In this document: positions 14,806 to 22,903 of the stretch, piece by piece
How positions within the stretch are numbered: position 1 is the first letter of the stretch
Layout: the number at the start of each line of letters is the position of its first letter
DNA from: Actinokineospora iranica
Lineage (GTDB): Bacteria; Actinomycetota; Actinomycetes; Mycobacteriales; Pseudonocardiaceae
Direction of reading: 5' to 3'
DNA: 64,000 nucleotides
Assembly (NCBI RefSeq): GCF_900101685.1
Contig: NZ_FMZZ01000004.1
Coordinates: forward strand, 186,001 to 250,000
The notes under the pieces: model-generated
Told to the model about the DNA's origin: nothing
Seen by the model: the letters and a program-made list of their open reading frames with translations, nothing else
Database searches by the model: none
Program-made: the position numbers and the translations under genes

Positions 14806-16275
14806 ATGGCAGGCCTCGGCGAGTACCGCAGGAAGCGGGACCCCGGGCGCACCCCGGAGCCGGTGCCCGCCGACGACGCCCTCCCGCGCGGGGATGACAA
14901 CACTGGGAACGACAACACCTTCGTCATCCAGGAGCACCACGCGAGCAGGCTGCACTGGGACGTGCGGCTCGAACGCGGCGGCGTGCTGGTGAGCTGGGCC
15001 GTCCCCAAGGGCCTGCCGACCGAGCCCGGCGACATCCGACTGGCCGTGCACACCGAGGACCACCCCATGGAGTACGCGACCTTCGAGGGCGAGATCCCCC
15101 AAGGCGAGTACGGGGGCGGCAAGATGCTCATCTGGGACCGGGGCACGTATGAGACGGTCAAGTGGAGCGACCGCGAAGTGGCCGTCGTGTTCTCCGGCGG
15201 CCGGGTGCGCGGCAAGTACACCTTCTTCCACGGCGGCAAGTCCCCCCGCGACTGGATGGTCCGCCGCTCCGACCCGCCGCAGCGGCCCGACTGGGCGCCG
15301 CTGCCGGACAAGATCGCGCCGATGCTGGCCACCCCCGGCTCACTGCCGCCCGCCGACCAGGACGACCAGTGGGCGTACGAGTTCAAATGGGACGGCGTCC
15401 GCGCCCTCGCCCGCGTCGACGGCGGGCGGCTGCGGCTGTTCGCCCGCAGCGGCAACGACATCACCGGCACCTACCCGGAACTGCGCCCGCTCGGCGAGGA
15501 ACTGGGTAGCACCCAGGTGTGGCTCGACGGCGAGATCGTCGCCTTCGCCGACGGCAAGCCCTCGTTCGCCGCGCTGCAACGGCGGATGCACGTCACCGAG
15601 GCGCGGCTGACCCGCAGACTGGCCGCCGACCTGCCGGTCACCTACGTGGTGTTCGACGTCGCGCACCTCGACGGCCGCTCCTGCCTGCCCCTCCCCTACA
15701 CCGAGCGCAGGGCCCTGCTGGTGAGCCTCAACCTGCGCGGGCCGCACTGGCAGACCTCGCCGAGCTACCCCGGCGAGGGCCCCGCCGTGCTGGCCACCGC
15801 CCGCGACCAGGCGCTGGAGGGGATCATCGCCAAACGCCTGGGCTCCCGCTACCACCAGGGCAAACGCACCCCGGACTGGATCAAGATCACCGACCTGCGC
15901 GCCGTGGAGGTCGTCATCGGCGGCTGGCGCCCCGGCGAGGGCAGGCGGAGTGACGTGTTCGGCTCCCTGATGCTCGGCATCCCGTCTGCGGACGGGTTGC
16001 GGTATGTCGGGCAGGTCGGCACCGGCTTCACCGACGAGATGCTGCGGACCCTCACCGCGAAACTGCTCCGCCTGGAACGCAAGACACCCCCTTTCGCCAC
16101 CCCCGTCCCCCGCGAACGGGCGCGCGGCGCGCGGTGGGTTCGACCGACGCTCGTCGGGGAAGTCGTGTTCCGGGACTGGACGGCCGACGGCCGGATGCGG
16201 GCGCCGTCCTGGCGCGGGCTGCGTCCGGACAAGCGTCCGGAAGACGTCGAAGGGTGGCACGGCGATGGCCGGTGA
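14806..16275 (+). CDS. ligD: ATP-dependent DNA ligase with N-terminal 3'-phosphoesterase domain (LigD PE-LIG)
   Basis: 489 residues. Residues about 35-150 form the LigD phosphoesterase domain ('HHASRLHWDVRLE', 'QGEYGGGKMLIWDRG'), which trims 3' ends. Residues 165-480 are the ligase: motif I 'FKWDGVRA' gives the adenylated Lys194, then 'WLDGEIVAF', 'EGIIAKRLGS' and 'RTPDWIKI'. In bacterial end joining LigD acts with Ku on double-strand breaks. The polymerase domain, fused in mycobacteria, is here the next gene, overlapping by 11 bases. No Ku gene is seen in the window. An AGAGGA site precedes the ATG. Confidence 0.93.
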   Translation: MAGLGEYRRKRDPGRTPEPVPADDALPRGDDNTGNDNTFVIQEHHASRLHWDVRLERGGVLVSWAVPKGLPTEPGDIRLAVHTEDHPMEYATFEGEIPQGEYGGGKMLIWDRGTYETVKWSDREVAVVFSGGRVRGKYTFFHGGKSPRDWMVRRSDPPQRPDWAPLPDKIAPMLATPGSLPPADQDDQWAYEFKWDGVRALARVDGGRLRLFARSGNDITGTYPELRPLGEELGSTQVWLDGEIVAFADGKPSFAALQRRMHVTEARLTRRLAADLPVTYVVFDVAHLDGRSCLPLPYTERRALLVSLNLRGPHWQTSPSYPGEGPAVLATARDQALEGIIAKRLGSRYHQGKRTPDWIKITDLRAVEVVIGGWRPGEGRRSDVFGSLMLGIPSADGLRYVGQVGTGFTDEMLRTLTAKLLRLERKTPPFATPVPRERARGARWVRPTLVGEVVFRDWTADGRMRAPSWRGLRPDKRPEDVEGWHGDGR

Positions 16276-17179
16276 AGTGCTGGTGGAGGTCGAGGGCAGA
16301 CGACTCCGACTGTCCAATTTGGACAAGGTGCTGTACCCGGAGGACGGCTTCACCAAGGCGGACGTGATCGACTACTACAGCCGCGTCGCCCCCGTGCTGA
16401 CCCCGCACCTGGTCGACCGCCCCGTCACGTTCCGCCGCTTCCCCGACGGCGTGGCCGCCCCAGGTTTCTTCGAGAAGAACACCTCACGGCACGCGCCGGA
16501 ATGGATTCGGACCGTCACCATAGAGACACCCGGCAGCACCACCGGCGCGGAAACCCTCGACTTCGCGCTGCTGTGCGACCTGCCGTCCCTGGTGTGGGCG
16601 GCAAACCAAGCGGGCCTGGAACTCCACGTTCCACAATGGACAGTAGGCCCGCGTGGCGGCAAACAGTCCCCGGACCGCCTGGTGTTCGACCTGGACCCCG
16701 GCCCACCCGCCACCATCGTCGAATGCTGCGAAGTCGCCCAACACCTCCGCGAGACCCTGACCGAAGACGGCATTGAGGTGCTGGCGAAAACCAGCGGCTC
16801 CAAGGGAATGCAGCTTTACGCGGCGGTGACGACCACTTCGGACACCAAAACCTCCGACTACGCCAAGTCCCTGGCCGAACGCCTGGAGAAAACCCTCCCC
16901 ACCCTCGTCGTCTCCCGAATGGCGAAGAACCTCCGCCCCCACAAGGTCTTCATCGACTGGAGCCAGAACAACCCCAAGAAGACAACGGTCGCCCCCTACT
17001 CGCTGCGCGCCCGCCCCCACCCCACCGTGTCGACTCCCATCACCTGGGACGAGGTAGCCGCCTGCCGCACCCCCCAAGACCTCACCTTCACCGCCGACGA
17101 CGTCCTGGACCGCATAACCACCCACGGCGACCTGTTCGCCCCCCTGCTGGCAGGCAAAGGCCCCAAACTCCCCCGCTGA
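16265..17179 (+). CDS. ligD: LigD-type primase-polymerase (NHEJ polymerase)
   Basis: 304 residues, the stand-alone polymerase domain of LigD, an archaeo-eukaryotic primase fold. It begins 'LRLSNLDKVLYPEDGFTKAD'; the metal-binding 'FDLDPG' lies near residue 142, followed by 'KTSGSKGMQLY' and 'DWSQNNPKKTTVAPYSLRAR'. It adds nucleotides, often ribonucleotides, at breaks before ligation. The ATG at 16265 follows GAAGGGTGG and overlaps the PE-ligase gene by 11 bases, so the two halves are coexpressed. Splitting LigD in this order (PE-LIG, then POL) is a known actinomycete variant. Confidence 0.92.
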   Translation: MAGEVLVEVEGRRLRLSNLDKVLYPEDGFTKADVIDYYSRVAPVLTPHLVDRPVTFRRFPDGVAAPGFFEKNTSRHAPEWIRTVTIETPGSTTGAETLDFALLCDLPSLVWAANQAGLELHVPQWTVGPRGGKQSPDRLVFDLDPGPPATIVECCEVAQHLRETLTEDGIEVLAKTSGSKGMQLYAAVTTTSDTKTSDYAKSLAERLEKTLPTLVVSRMAKNLRPHKVFIDWSQNNPKKTTVAPYSLRARPHPTVSTPITWDEVAACRTPQDLTFTADDVLDRITTHGDLFAPLLAGKGPKLPR

Positions 17180-18037
17180 CTCCACTCAGCACCAACGGCA
17201 CCCTCAGCCACTCATGAAACCCAAGCAGCTCCAGTCACGGGGGCACCACCAAGCGCCCCCGGCCCTCGGCACTCCCCAGCACCCAAACACCACCGGCACC
17301 CCCGGCAAGCGCCAGCCCCCACCCCAAGTGCTCGATCGGGTGGACCGGCTTGATACGGGGAAGGGCGACCGTAAACTTGCCGTGGTCGTGGGGGCGAAGC
17401 CGCCCCACCCAGCTTTTCCCGCGACGGTCGCCCGAGGGGTCCCCGTGTCAAGCCGGTCCACCCGATCGAGCAAACCCACCCAAACCCGGGCACAGCACCC
17501 CGAGAAAACCCAGCAGAAACGCAACGCTCCCACACAACAAACCCCACCCGCCCTGGGGGCCAGGGCTCCGTCAAAGTCGTGTTTGGGCACGTCAGGATGG
17601 CTGCTCGGACCCGACTGCGAGGGCCTCGGCGGTGGGGGTTGTGGTGGTGTTCGCAGTCTCGGTGGCGTGTTGCCAGTGAGCGTCGGCGGGAACCGGGGCG
17701 TGATCGAATGGCGGGGAGACTTGCCGACCTCTCCCGGCACGTGCGGCGGGTCGGTCCACAAACTCCACTCTCGACTGAACGTGAACGCAGAACACCGTTC
17801 TGGTTCGTGAACCCGCAGGTCGGCGAGTGTCTTTTCCTCGCACGCGGGGTTGCTCCGGCTGCGACCGCCGCTTGGGGTGTTCGCGATGCCGTCTTCCCGA
17901 CCCGGAGGACCCGGCCCATGGGCTGATCGAATTTGACGGTCCCCTGGTCCTGGGGCCGGGCCCTGCTCCAGACTATCGCCGTAGGTCACACGGGGATGAG
18001 GGTGCGTCGCGCCTGTGGATAACTTGGCGGCCGCAGG
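17180..18037. other. Gene-poor stretch with a large hairpin repeat
   Basis: 858 bases. The only clear structure is the 142-bp hairpin at 17330-17471. Open frames cross it on both strands, but their translations are low-complexity and shift composition, so none is called. The part from 17570 to 17950 is unusually free of runs of G/C and could be a pseudogene or unrecognised RNA; I saw no tmRNA, RNase P or riboswitch signature. A TGTGGATAA DnaA-box-like 9-mer lies at 18014-18022. Confidence 0.6.
17330..17471. repeat. 142-bp imperfect palindrome (dispersed-repeat candidate)
   Basis: The left arm (17330-17372) and right arm (17424-17471) are reverse complements over about 40 bases. The first 23 bp, beginning GCTCGATCGGGTGGACCGGC, are identical, and the arms differ by a T/C change and a short insertion. 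Inside, GGGGCG-aag-CCGCCCC forms a second small stem. Such long intergenic hairpins behave as dispersed elements (REP/MITE-like) in many actinomycetes; it may also stop transcription after ligD. Confidence 0.75.
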
Positions 18038-18610
18038 TCACAGAGCGAGAGCCGCCGAACCGAACGAGACATTGAAGCGGTCGCACCAGATGACGGCGCT
18101 GCGAAGACCTGCCAGGTCGACATCGGCAGGTATGGCGTAGTTGTGGTTGCCGTCAGTGGCCTTGAGCTTGCCCAGCGAAACGTATCGGCCGTCGTCGTAC
18201 TTGCCCCAGGAGCCGCCTGCTTCGGCAGCGGAGAGCCACACGAACAGGTCAGGCCCATCCGAGGTGGAGAAGCCCTCCAAGCGCAGGACCCGGTCACCGC
18301 CCTGTTCGAGGACGCGGGCCGTGCCGCTGGTGGTGTGCTCCTGGGACACGAACGCCCCTTCGGCGAGCACCCGCGGCCCCACCGGCGTAGACGGGGTGGT
18401 GGGCGTAGCCGTGTCGGAGGCGGGAGCGGAGCCGGGCACGGCTGGGGCGGCGGTCGTCGCGACCGGGGCGAAACCCTCGGGCAGCGCCTCGTCGACCGTG
18501 CTGCGGGTCCACAGCCGCCACGGCTGGAACGCCCACAATCCGCCCGCCAGGAGCACCAGGGCGACCACAAGCCCGACCTGGACCACCCTGCGACGCAACA
18601 ACCCGCGCAT
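18038..18610 (-). CDS. DM13-domain membrane-anchored protein
   Basis: 190 residues. A basic N-terminus and one hydrophobic helix ('[20 protein letters not shown]') anchor it; a Pro/Ala/Thr-rich linker follows. The last 105 residues form a DM13 domain ('[19 protein letters not shown]', '[11 protein letters not shown]'), with the conserved Cys in '[12 protein letters not shown]'. DM13 domains are thought to take part in extracellular redox chemistry or electron transfer. The start is the ATG at 18610 with GAGGCGAG upstream. It is divergent from arginine deiminase, with about 115 bases between. Confidence 0.85.
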   Translation of the reverse strand: MRGLLRRRVVQVGLVVALVLLAGGLWAFQPWRLWTRSTVDEALPEGFAPVATTAAPAVPGSAPASDTATPTTPSTPVGPRVLAEGAFVSQEHTTSGTARVLEQGGDRVLRLEGFSTSDGPDLFVWLSAAEAGGSWGKYDDGRYVSLGKLKATDGNHNYAIPADVDLAGLRSAVIWCDRFNVSFGSAALAL

Positions 18611-18724
18611 CGAACTCGCCTCTCGTTTAACGATTCGCCCACGAGCACGGCGACCACCGGCTTCTTCCGCCATTCTGCCCTGCGGCCTGCCGCTTTTTCC
18701 TTACCGAGTGGTTACGCTCGGCTG

Positions 18725-19957
18725 GTGACCGCCCCCACCCCGGACGCCGAGCGGACTCAGCCCGCGCCGCGCGTCGACAGCGAGGTCGGCCCCCTGCGCG
18801 CGGTGCTGCTGCACCGGCCGGGCAACGAACTCAAGCGTCTCACGCCCCGCAACAACGACCAGTTGCTGTTCGACAGCATCCCCTGGGTCGACCGGGCGCA
18901 GGACGAGCACGACGCGTTCGCCGACGTGCTCGGTGGGCGGGGTGTCGAGGTGATGCTGCTGGCCGAAAGCCTGGTTGTGGCGTTGGCCGACGAACGCGCC
19001 CACGCCGCGGCGGCGCGGACCGCGGTCGACCGGCGCAGGCTCGGCAACGAACTCGCCGACGCGCTCGCCTCCCATCTGTCCACAGTGGACGCCAAAGGGC
19101 TGGCCGATGTGCTGATGGGCGGCATGACCTTCGAGGAGCTGCCCGCGGCCGAGGGCGCGTCGCTGGTGCGCAAGATGCACCACCCGCACGACTTCGTGGT
19201 CGACCCGCTGCCGAACCTGCTGTTCACCCGGGACTCGTCGGTGTGGATCGGCGACCGGGTGGCGATCGCGTCGCTGGCGATGCCCGCGCGGGCGCGGGAA
19301 ACGGCGCTGTTGGACGTGATCTACGCCTACCACCCGCGGTTCCGCACGGCGGGCCGCGCGTACGGCGCGCACTCCGCCCCCGTCGAGGGCGGCGACGTGC
19401 TGTTGCTGTCCCCCGGTGTCATCGCCATCGGCGTCGGCGAGCGCACCACCCCGGCGGGCGCGGAATCCCTTGCCCGGTCGGCGTTCTCAGACGGCTTGGC
19501 GCACACCGTGCTCGCCGTCCCGATCGCCCAGGACCGGGCGACGATGCACCTGGACACCGTGTGCACCATGGTCGACCGCGACGCCGTGGTGATGTACCCG
19601 GCGATCCGCGACACGCTGCGGGCGTACACGCTGCGCCCCAACGGTTCCGGCGGCGTCCAGGTCGACGGCCCTGACCCGTTCCTCACCGCGGCGGCCACCG
19701 CGATGGGCATCGATCACCTGCGGGTCATCGACACCGGCCTCGACCCGGTCACCGCGGAACGCGAGCAGTGGGACGACGGCAACAACACCCTGGCCCTCGC
19801 CCCGGGCGTGGTCGTCGCCTACGAACGCAACGTGGAGACGAACTCCCGCCTGGCGGACGCGGGCATCGAGGTCCTGCGGATCAGCGGCTCCGAACTCGGC
19901 ACCGGCCGCGGCGGCCCCCGCTGCATGTCGTGTCCGGTCGCGCGGGATTCCTTGTAG
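18725..19957 (+). CDS. arcA: Arginine deiminase
   Basis: Hydrolyses L-arginine to citrulline and ammonia, the first step of the arginine deiminase pathway. 410 residues, the usual size. Conserved blocks: '[20 protein letters not shown]' (N-terminal), '[11 protein letters not shown]' (substrate Asp), '[12 protein letters not shown]', '[11 protein letters not shown]' (catalytic His), 'GNNTLAL', and '[11 protein letters not shown]' with the nucleophilic Cys near the C-terminus. The GTG start is at 18725. It stands alone: no carbamate kinase or ornithine transcarbamylase follows, so it may serve arginine use or acid tolerance without the full ATP-yielding pathway. Confidence 0.95.
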   Translation: MTAPTPDAERTQPAPRVDSEVGPLRAVLLHRPGNELKRLTPRNNDQLLFDSIPWVDRAQDEHDAFADVLGGRGVEVMLLAESLVVALADERAHAAAARTAVDRRRLGNELADALASHLSTVDAKGLADVLMGGMTFEELPAAEGASLVRKMHHPHDFVVDPLPNLLFTRDSSVWIGDRVAIASLAMPARARETALLDVIYAYHPRFRTAGRAYGAHSAPVEGGDVLLLSPGVIAIGVGERTTPAGAESLARSAFSDGLAHTVLAVPIAQDRATMHLDTVCTMVDRDAVVMYPAIRDTLRAYTLRPNGSGGVQVDGPDPFLTAAATAMGIDHLRVIDTGLDPVTAEREQWDDGNNTLALAPGVVVAYERNVETNSRLADAGIEVLRISGSELGTGRGGPRCMSCPVARDSL

Positions 19958-19996
19958 ACGATCACTTTAGAGGGAACTCCCGCCCGAACCGGACGG

Positions 19997-20560
19997 GTGA
20001 CCAGCACTGGTGCCGATGTTCCTCGGGTGACCGTGCACGTCTTCGTCGACGAATCCCGCCGGGGCAGCACTTACCTGCTCGCGGCAGTTCTGATCCCACC
20101 CACCCAGCTGACCTCAGTTCGCGTCCTTATGCGCAAGATGTGCCTCCCCGGAGAGCGGCGCGTGCACTTCCAAGCGGAGCAAGACTCGCGACGGCGGCTG
20201 ATCATCGGCCGCCTCGTGGAGGCGGGCCTGCAAGGCCGCATCTATCTGGGAGCGGGTAGGCCTGATCGGGTTCGCGCCGCGTGCTTGACCGCGCTGGTGG
20301 AGGACATCGTCAAAGCCAACGCCTACCGTCTGGTGGTGGAGTCGCGCGACGCCGCCGGAGATCGACTGGACCGCGCGGTGATCCACCGCGCCCTCGCGAA
20401 CGCGGGCACCGCTCCCCTGGCCTACGAGCACCTGCGCGGGCACGAGGACCCGAATCTGGCAGTCGCGGACGCGATCGGGTGGGCCTTCGGCGCGGGTGGG
20501 GATTGGCGCCGCCGGGTCCATCCCGCGATAGACCAAGTTACCGACCTGGGTCGGGTCTGA
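19997..20560 (+). CDS. Hypothetical protein, possibly DUF3800-like
   Basis: 187 residues. The start resembles DUF3800 proteins, with an early acidic 'VHVFVDESRRGSTYLLAAVL' strand and later 'RVHFQAEQDSRRRLIIGRL', then an alternating fold with 'YRLVVESRD', 'LAYEHLRGHEDPNLAVADA' and 'IGWAFGAGGDWRRRV'. The conserved acidic residues suggest an RNase H-like nuclease fold, but I cannot confirm catalysis. The start is GTG 19997 or GTG 20027; the shorter form begins right at the first strand. A strong hairpin follows at 20580-20618. Confidence 0.68.
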   Translation: MTSTGADVPRVTVHVFVDESRRGSTYLLAAVLIPPTQLTSVRVLMRKMCLPGERRVHFQAEQDSRRRLIIGRLVEAGLQGRIYLGAGRPDRVRAACLTALVEDIVKANAYRLVVESRDAAGDRLDRAVIHRALANAGTAPLAYEHLRGHEDPNLAVADAIGWAFGAGGDWRRRVHPAIDQVTDLGRV

Positions 20561-20579
20561 CTGCCCCTGAACAGCGCGA

Positions 20580-20618
20580 AGCCCGGGCTCCCGTCGTCCG
20601 GCGGGTCCTGCCCGGGCT
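20580..20618 (+). terminator. Terminator after the DUF3800-like gene
   Basis: Perfect 8-bp arms AGCCCGGG / CCCGGGCT separated by 23 bases that can extend the structure, about 20 bases after the stop. Isolates this unit from the ferritin gene. Confidence 0.65.
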
Positions 20619-20722
20619 CACTTCCTCGGCCTAGCGGCCTCGGCTGTCTCCCACTCTACACCACATACCGCACGACCCGCCGTCACAAGATCGGGTGAAC
20701 GGTTTCCTGCAGCGGCACCGAA

Positions 20723-20741
20723 TTAGGAATGCCTAACCTGA
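20723..20741. promoter_or_regulatory. IdeR/DtxR-type iron box upstream of ferritin
   Basis: TTAGGAATGCCTAACCTGA matches the 19-bp IdeR consensus at about 15 positions, with the TTAGG-N4-CCTAA core intact. A second partial site (ccttacctaac, 20757-20767) lies just downstream. IdeR activates ferritin genes in mycobacteria, so activation under iron sufficiency is expected here. Confidence 0.75.
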
Positions 20742-20840
20742 ATTAGCGTTTCACAGCCTTACCTAACGTGATCCAGATACCGCCTCAAAAGGCTTGTTCG
20801 GATTGCGCGCACCCCCCGATGTCGGCGTATTCTCGACCCT

Positions 20841-21371
20841 ATGACCGCCAAGTTCCATCGGCTTCTGCAGGTGCAGATCCGCAACGAGTTCACCGCGTCG
20901 CAGCAGTACGTCGCCCTCGCGGTGTGGTTCGACGGGCAGGATCTTCCGAGGCTGGCAAAGCACTTTTACCGCCAGTCGCTTGAGGAGCGCAACCATGCCA
21001 TGATGATCACCAGGTACTTGTTGGACAACAGCATTCCGGTGTCGATTCCCGGCATCGACGAGGTGCGCAACGAGTTCGCCGACCCCATCGATCTGATCGA
21101 ATTGGCGCTGCAACAGGAACGGGCCGTCACCGACGACGTCATCACACTGGCCAAGGTCGCCCGGGACGAGGACGACTACCGGGGCGAGCAGTTCATGCAG
21201 TGGTTCCTCAAGGAGCAGGTCGAGGAAGTCGCCGCCATGACCACACTGCTCAACGTCGTCAAGCGCGCCAACGGCAACATGTTCCACGTCGAGGACTACC
21301 TCGCCCGAGAGCATGTCGCCGCGGACACCAACGACTCGACGGCGCCGCGCGCAGCGGGCGGGACGGTCTGA
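20841..21371 (+). CDS. bfrB: Ferritin
   Basis: 176 residues, a four-helix-bundle ferritin of the mycobacterial BfrB type, which stores iron as a ferric mineral in a 24-mer shell. Ferroxidase ligands are visible: Glu in 'IRNEFTASQQYVA', the Glu-Arg-Asn-His of 'QSLEERNHAMMI', and 'ALQQERAVTDDV' on the third helix, with 'FLKEQVEEV' on the fourth. No heme-binding Met of bacterioferritins is obvious. It starts with ATG at 20841. The iron box upstream indicates IdeR control, and a strong terminator follows. Confidence 0.93.
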   Translation: MTAKFHRLLQVQIRNEFTASQQYVALAVWFDGQDLPRLAKHFYRQSLEERNHAMMITRYLLDNSIPVSIPGIDEVRNEFADPIDLIELALQQERAVTDDVITLAKVARDEDDYRGEQFMQWFLKEQVEEVAAMTTLLNVVKRANGNMFHVEDYLAREHVAADTNDSTAPRAAGGTV

Positions 21372-21381
21372 CACCGCCGCT

Positions 21382-21417
21382 GTTGAGGGGGCGGACCACC
21401 CGGTCCGCCCCCTCAAC
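21382..21417 (+). terminator. Strong terminator after ferritin
   Basis: Perfect 16-bp stem GTTGAGGGGGCGGACC / GGTCCGCCCCCTCAAC with a 4-base loop, ten bases after the ferritin stop; may also serve the convergent gene at 21504. Confidence 0.88.
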
Positions 21418-21503
21418 GGTTCTGCCGTAGCCCCGCAGAGACAGGAACTTCTCGCCCACCTCGTCGTTCGCGTCGCGGCGCGACCGTGATCCAGCCGCAG
21501 GCT

Positions 21504-21845
21504 CTACCGCTGGGCCAACGCCGACGGCAGAGTGAAAAAACCGTCGGCGCCGGGCGGGAAATCGTGCGCCGCGACCACCGCCGCGGCCGGGACCGGGCCG
21601 TACACGTGCGGGAACCACGGTCCGTCCGGGATGGGCGGCGACCCGGGCTCCCACCGGACCGGGACGCCGACCTTCGCCGGGTCGATCTCCAAGAGCAGCA
21701 GGTCCGTGCGGCCGCGGAACAGGCGGTTCGCGGGCAGGTGCACCGTGCCGGGGTCGGAGCAGTGCACGAAGCCCTCGGTGTCCAGGCTCGGCGCGCGGAC
21801 CTCCCCGGCAGGCCAGGCCGCGCGCTCGATGATGTGCAGGATCAC
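21504..21845 (-). CDS. DUF952 protein
   Basis: 113 residues with the DUF952 pattern: 'ILHIIERAAWPAG' at the start, 'GFVHCSDPGTVHLPANRLF' in the middle (conserved His-Cys-Ser), 'LLLLEIDPAKVGVPVRWEPG' and 'FPHVYGPVP'. The family has a fold related to ADP-ribosyltransferases, but no activity is established to my knowledge. The GTG at 21845 overlaps the stop of the SEC-C gene as GTGA, so the two form an operon. A longer open frame upstream is discarded because it lies inside the SEC-C gene. Confidence 0.85.
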   Translation of the reverse strand: MILHIIERAAWPAGEVRAPSLDTEGFVHCSDPGTVHLPANRLFRGRTDLLLLEIDPAKVGVPVRWEPGSPPIPDGPWFPHVYGPVPAAAVVAAHDFPPGADGFFTLPSALAQR

Positions 21846-22798
21846 CGGATGGTGATCTGCCTGCCCAGGAGGCCGTCGCGGGCGCGGCGCTCGTCGCTGG
21901 TCAGCGGCTCGGCGGCCAGCGAAGCCAGCGCGGCGTCGATACGCGCGCCCAACTCCTCGACGCCGGTGAGCCATTCGCGGGCGTGCAGCTCGCGGTCGAG
22001 GTCCCAGACCGGCACCAGCAGGCCGTGCGCGCGGAACGAGCCCGCGTACCGCGAGCCGTCGCCGAGGCCGAGCTCACCGCGGGCGTGCAGCCGGGCCAGC
22101 GCGGCGAGCAGGTCGTCCTCCGGCTCGGGACGGACCCAGCGCAGGTGCGCCTTCTCGCCAGCGTCGACCCAGTAGGCCGCCGCGCCGATGCGCTCGGTCG
22201 GCAGGATCGCGCCGTTGGCCCGCTCCAGCGACAGCGCGACCTCGCCGGTCGGCTCGCTGCCCTCGGGCATCCACCAGCCGAAGTCGGCGTGCACGGTCGG
22301 TTCGAGGGTGGCCTTCGGGTCGAGCAGGTCCTGCAGGCGCTCCGGCTTGTCCCCCGGGTCGGTCTCCGGGCCGACCGCGCCGAGCACGTCACCCGGCTTC
22401 GCGTCCAGCGCCCAGCGCACCGCGCGGGCCAGGTCGCGGCTGACGTCGTTCGACCGGGTCTGCACCTGCAAGCCGACGTAGGCGACGCCGTCCGCGCGGA
22501 TCAGCGCGGCCGCGGCCATCGGCAGCACGGTGGCCAGGGTGATCTCCCGGTCGCCCTCGGCCAGCGGCAGCACGGCGGTGCCCGACGGCACGAACTCGCG
22601 CAGCGCGATCAGCTCGCACTCCGCGGCGAGCCCGTCAAACGGCCGGGCCACGGGGATGTCCACGACACCGCCCGCCGAACCGTGGCACGCCTTGTAGCGC
22701 TTGCCCGAGCCACACGGGCACGGTTGACGCGGAGCGATGCCGGAGGGGTCCTCGGTCTTGGCCTTGCGCGCGCTCTTCACGGCAGATCGCCTGGACAT
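21842..22798 (-). CDS. SEC-C motif protein of the DUF5926 family
   Basis: 318 residues. A basic N-terminus ('SRRSAVKSARKAKTED') precedes the zinc-binding SEC-C motif 'QPCPCGSGKRYKACHG'. The remainder matches the actinobacterial DUF5926 proteins, with 'FDGLAAECELIALREFVPSG', 'RSNDVSRDLARAV' and a C-terminal 'RELHAREWLTGVEEL'. SEC-C motifs occur in SecA and in many small proteins that bind zinc or ribosomes; the job of this family is unknown. The ATG at 22798 follows GAGGAG. In-frame sequence upstream (to 23203) lies under the P450 and is rejected. Confidence 0.88.
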   Translation of the reverse strand: MSRRSAVKSARKAKTEDPSGIAPRQPCPCGSGKRYKACHGSAGGVVDIPVARPFDGLAAECELIALREFVPSGTAVLPLAEGDREITLATVLPMAAAALIRADGVAYVGLQVQTRSNDVSRDLARAVRWALDAKPGDVLGAVGPETDPGDKPERLQDLLDPKATLEPTVHADFGWWMPEGSEPTGEVALSLERANGAILPTERIGAAAYWVDAGEKAHLRWVRPEPEDDLLAALARLHARGELGLGDGSRYAGSFRAHGLLVPVWDLDRELHAREWLTGVEELGARIDAALASLAAEPLTSDERRARDGLLGRQITIR

Positions 22799-22903
22799 CT
22801 GCGAACTCCTCGTCGAAACCGGGTGAACGATGCGGGAAACGCTATCCAACCAGCTCCGGCCCACTGCGGCTCGGGTAGCGGCGCGTCGCACTACCGTGAC
22901 GGG

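Noticed and set aside
17204-17989. Open frames on both strands across the hairpin region
   Set aside because: They pass through the 142-bp palindrome, are Pro/Ser/Gly-rich and show no domain or credible start; probably spurious.
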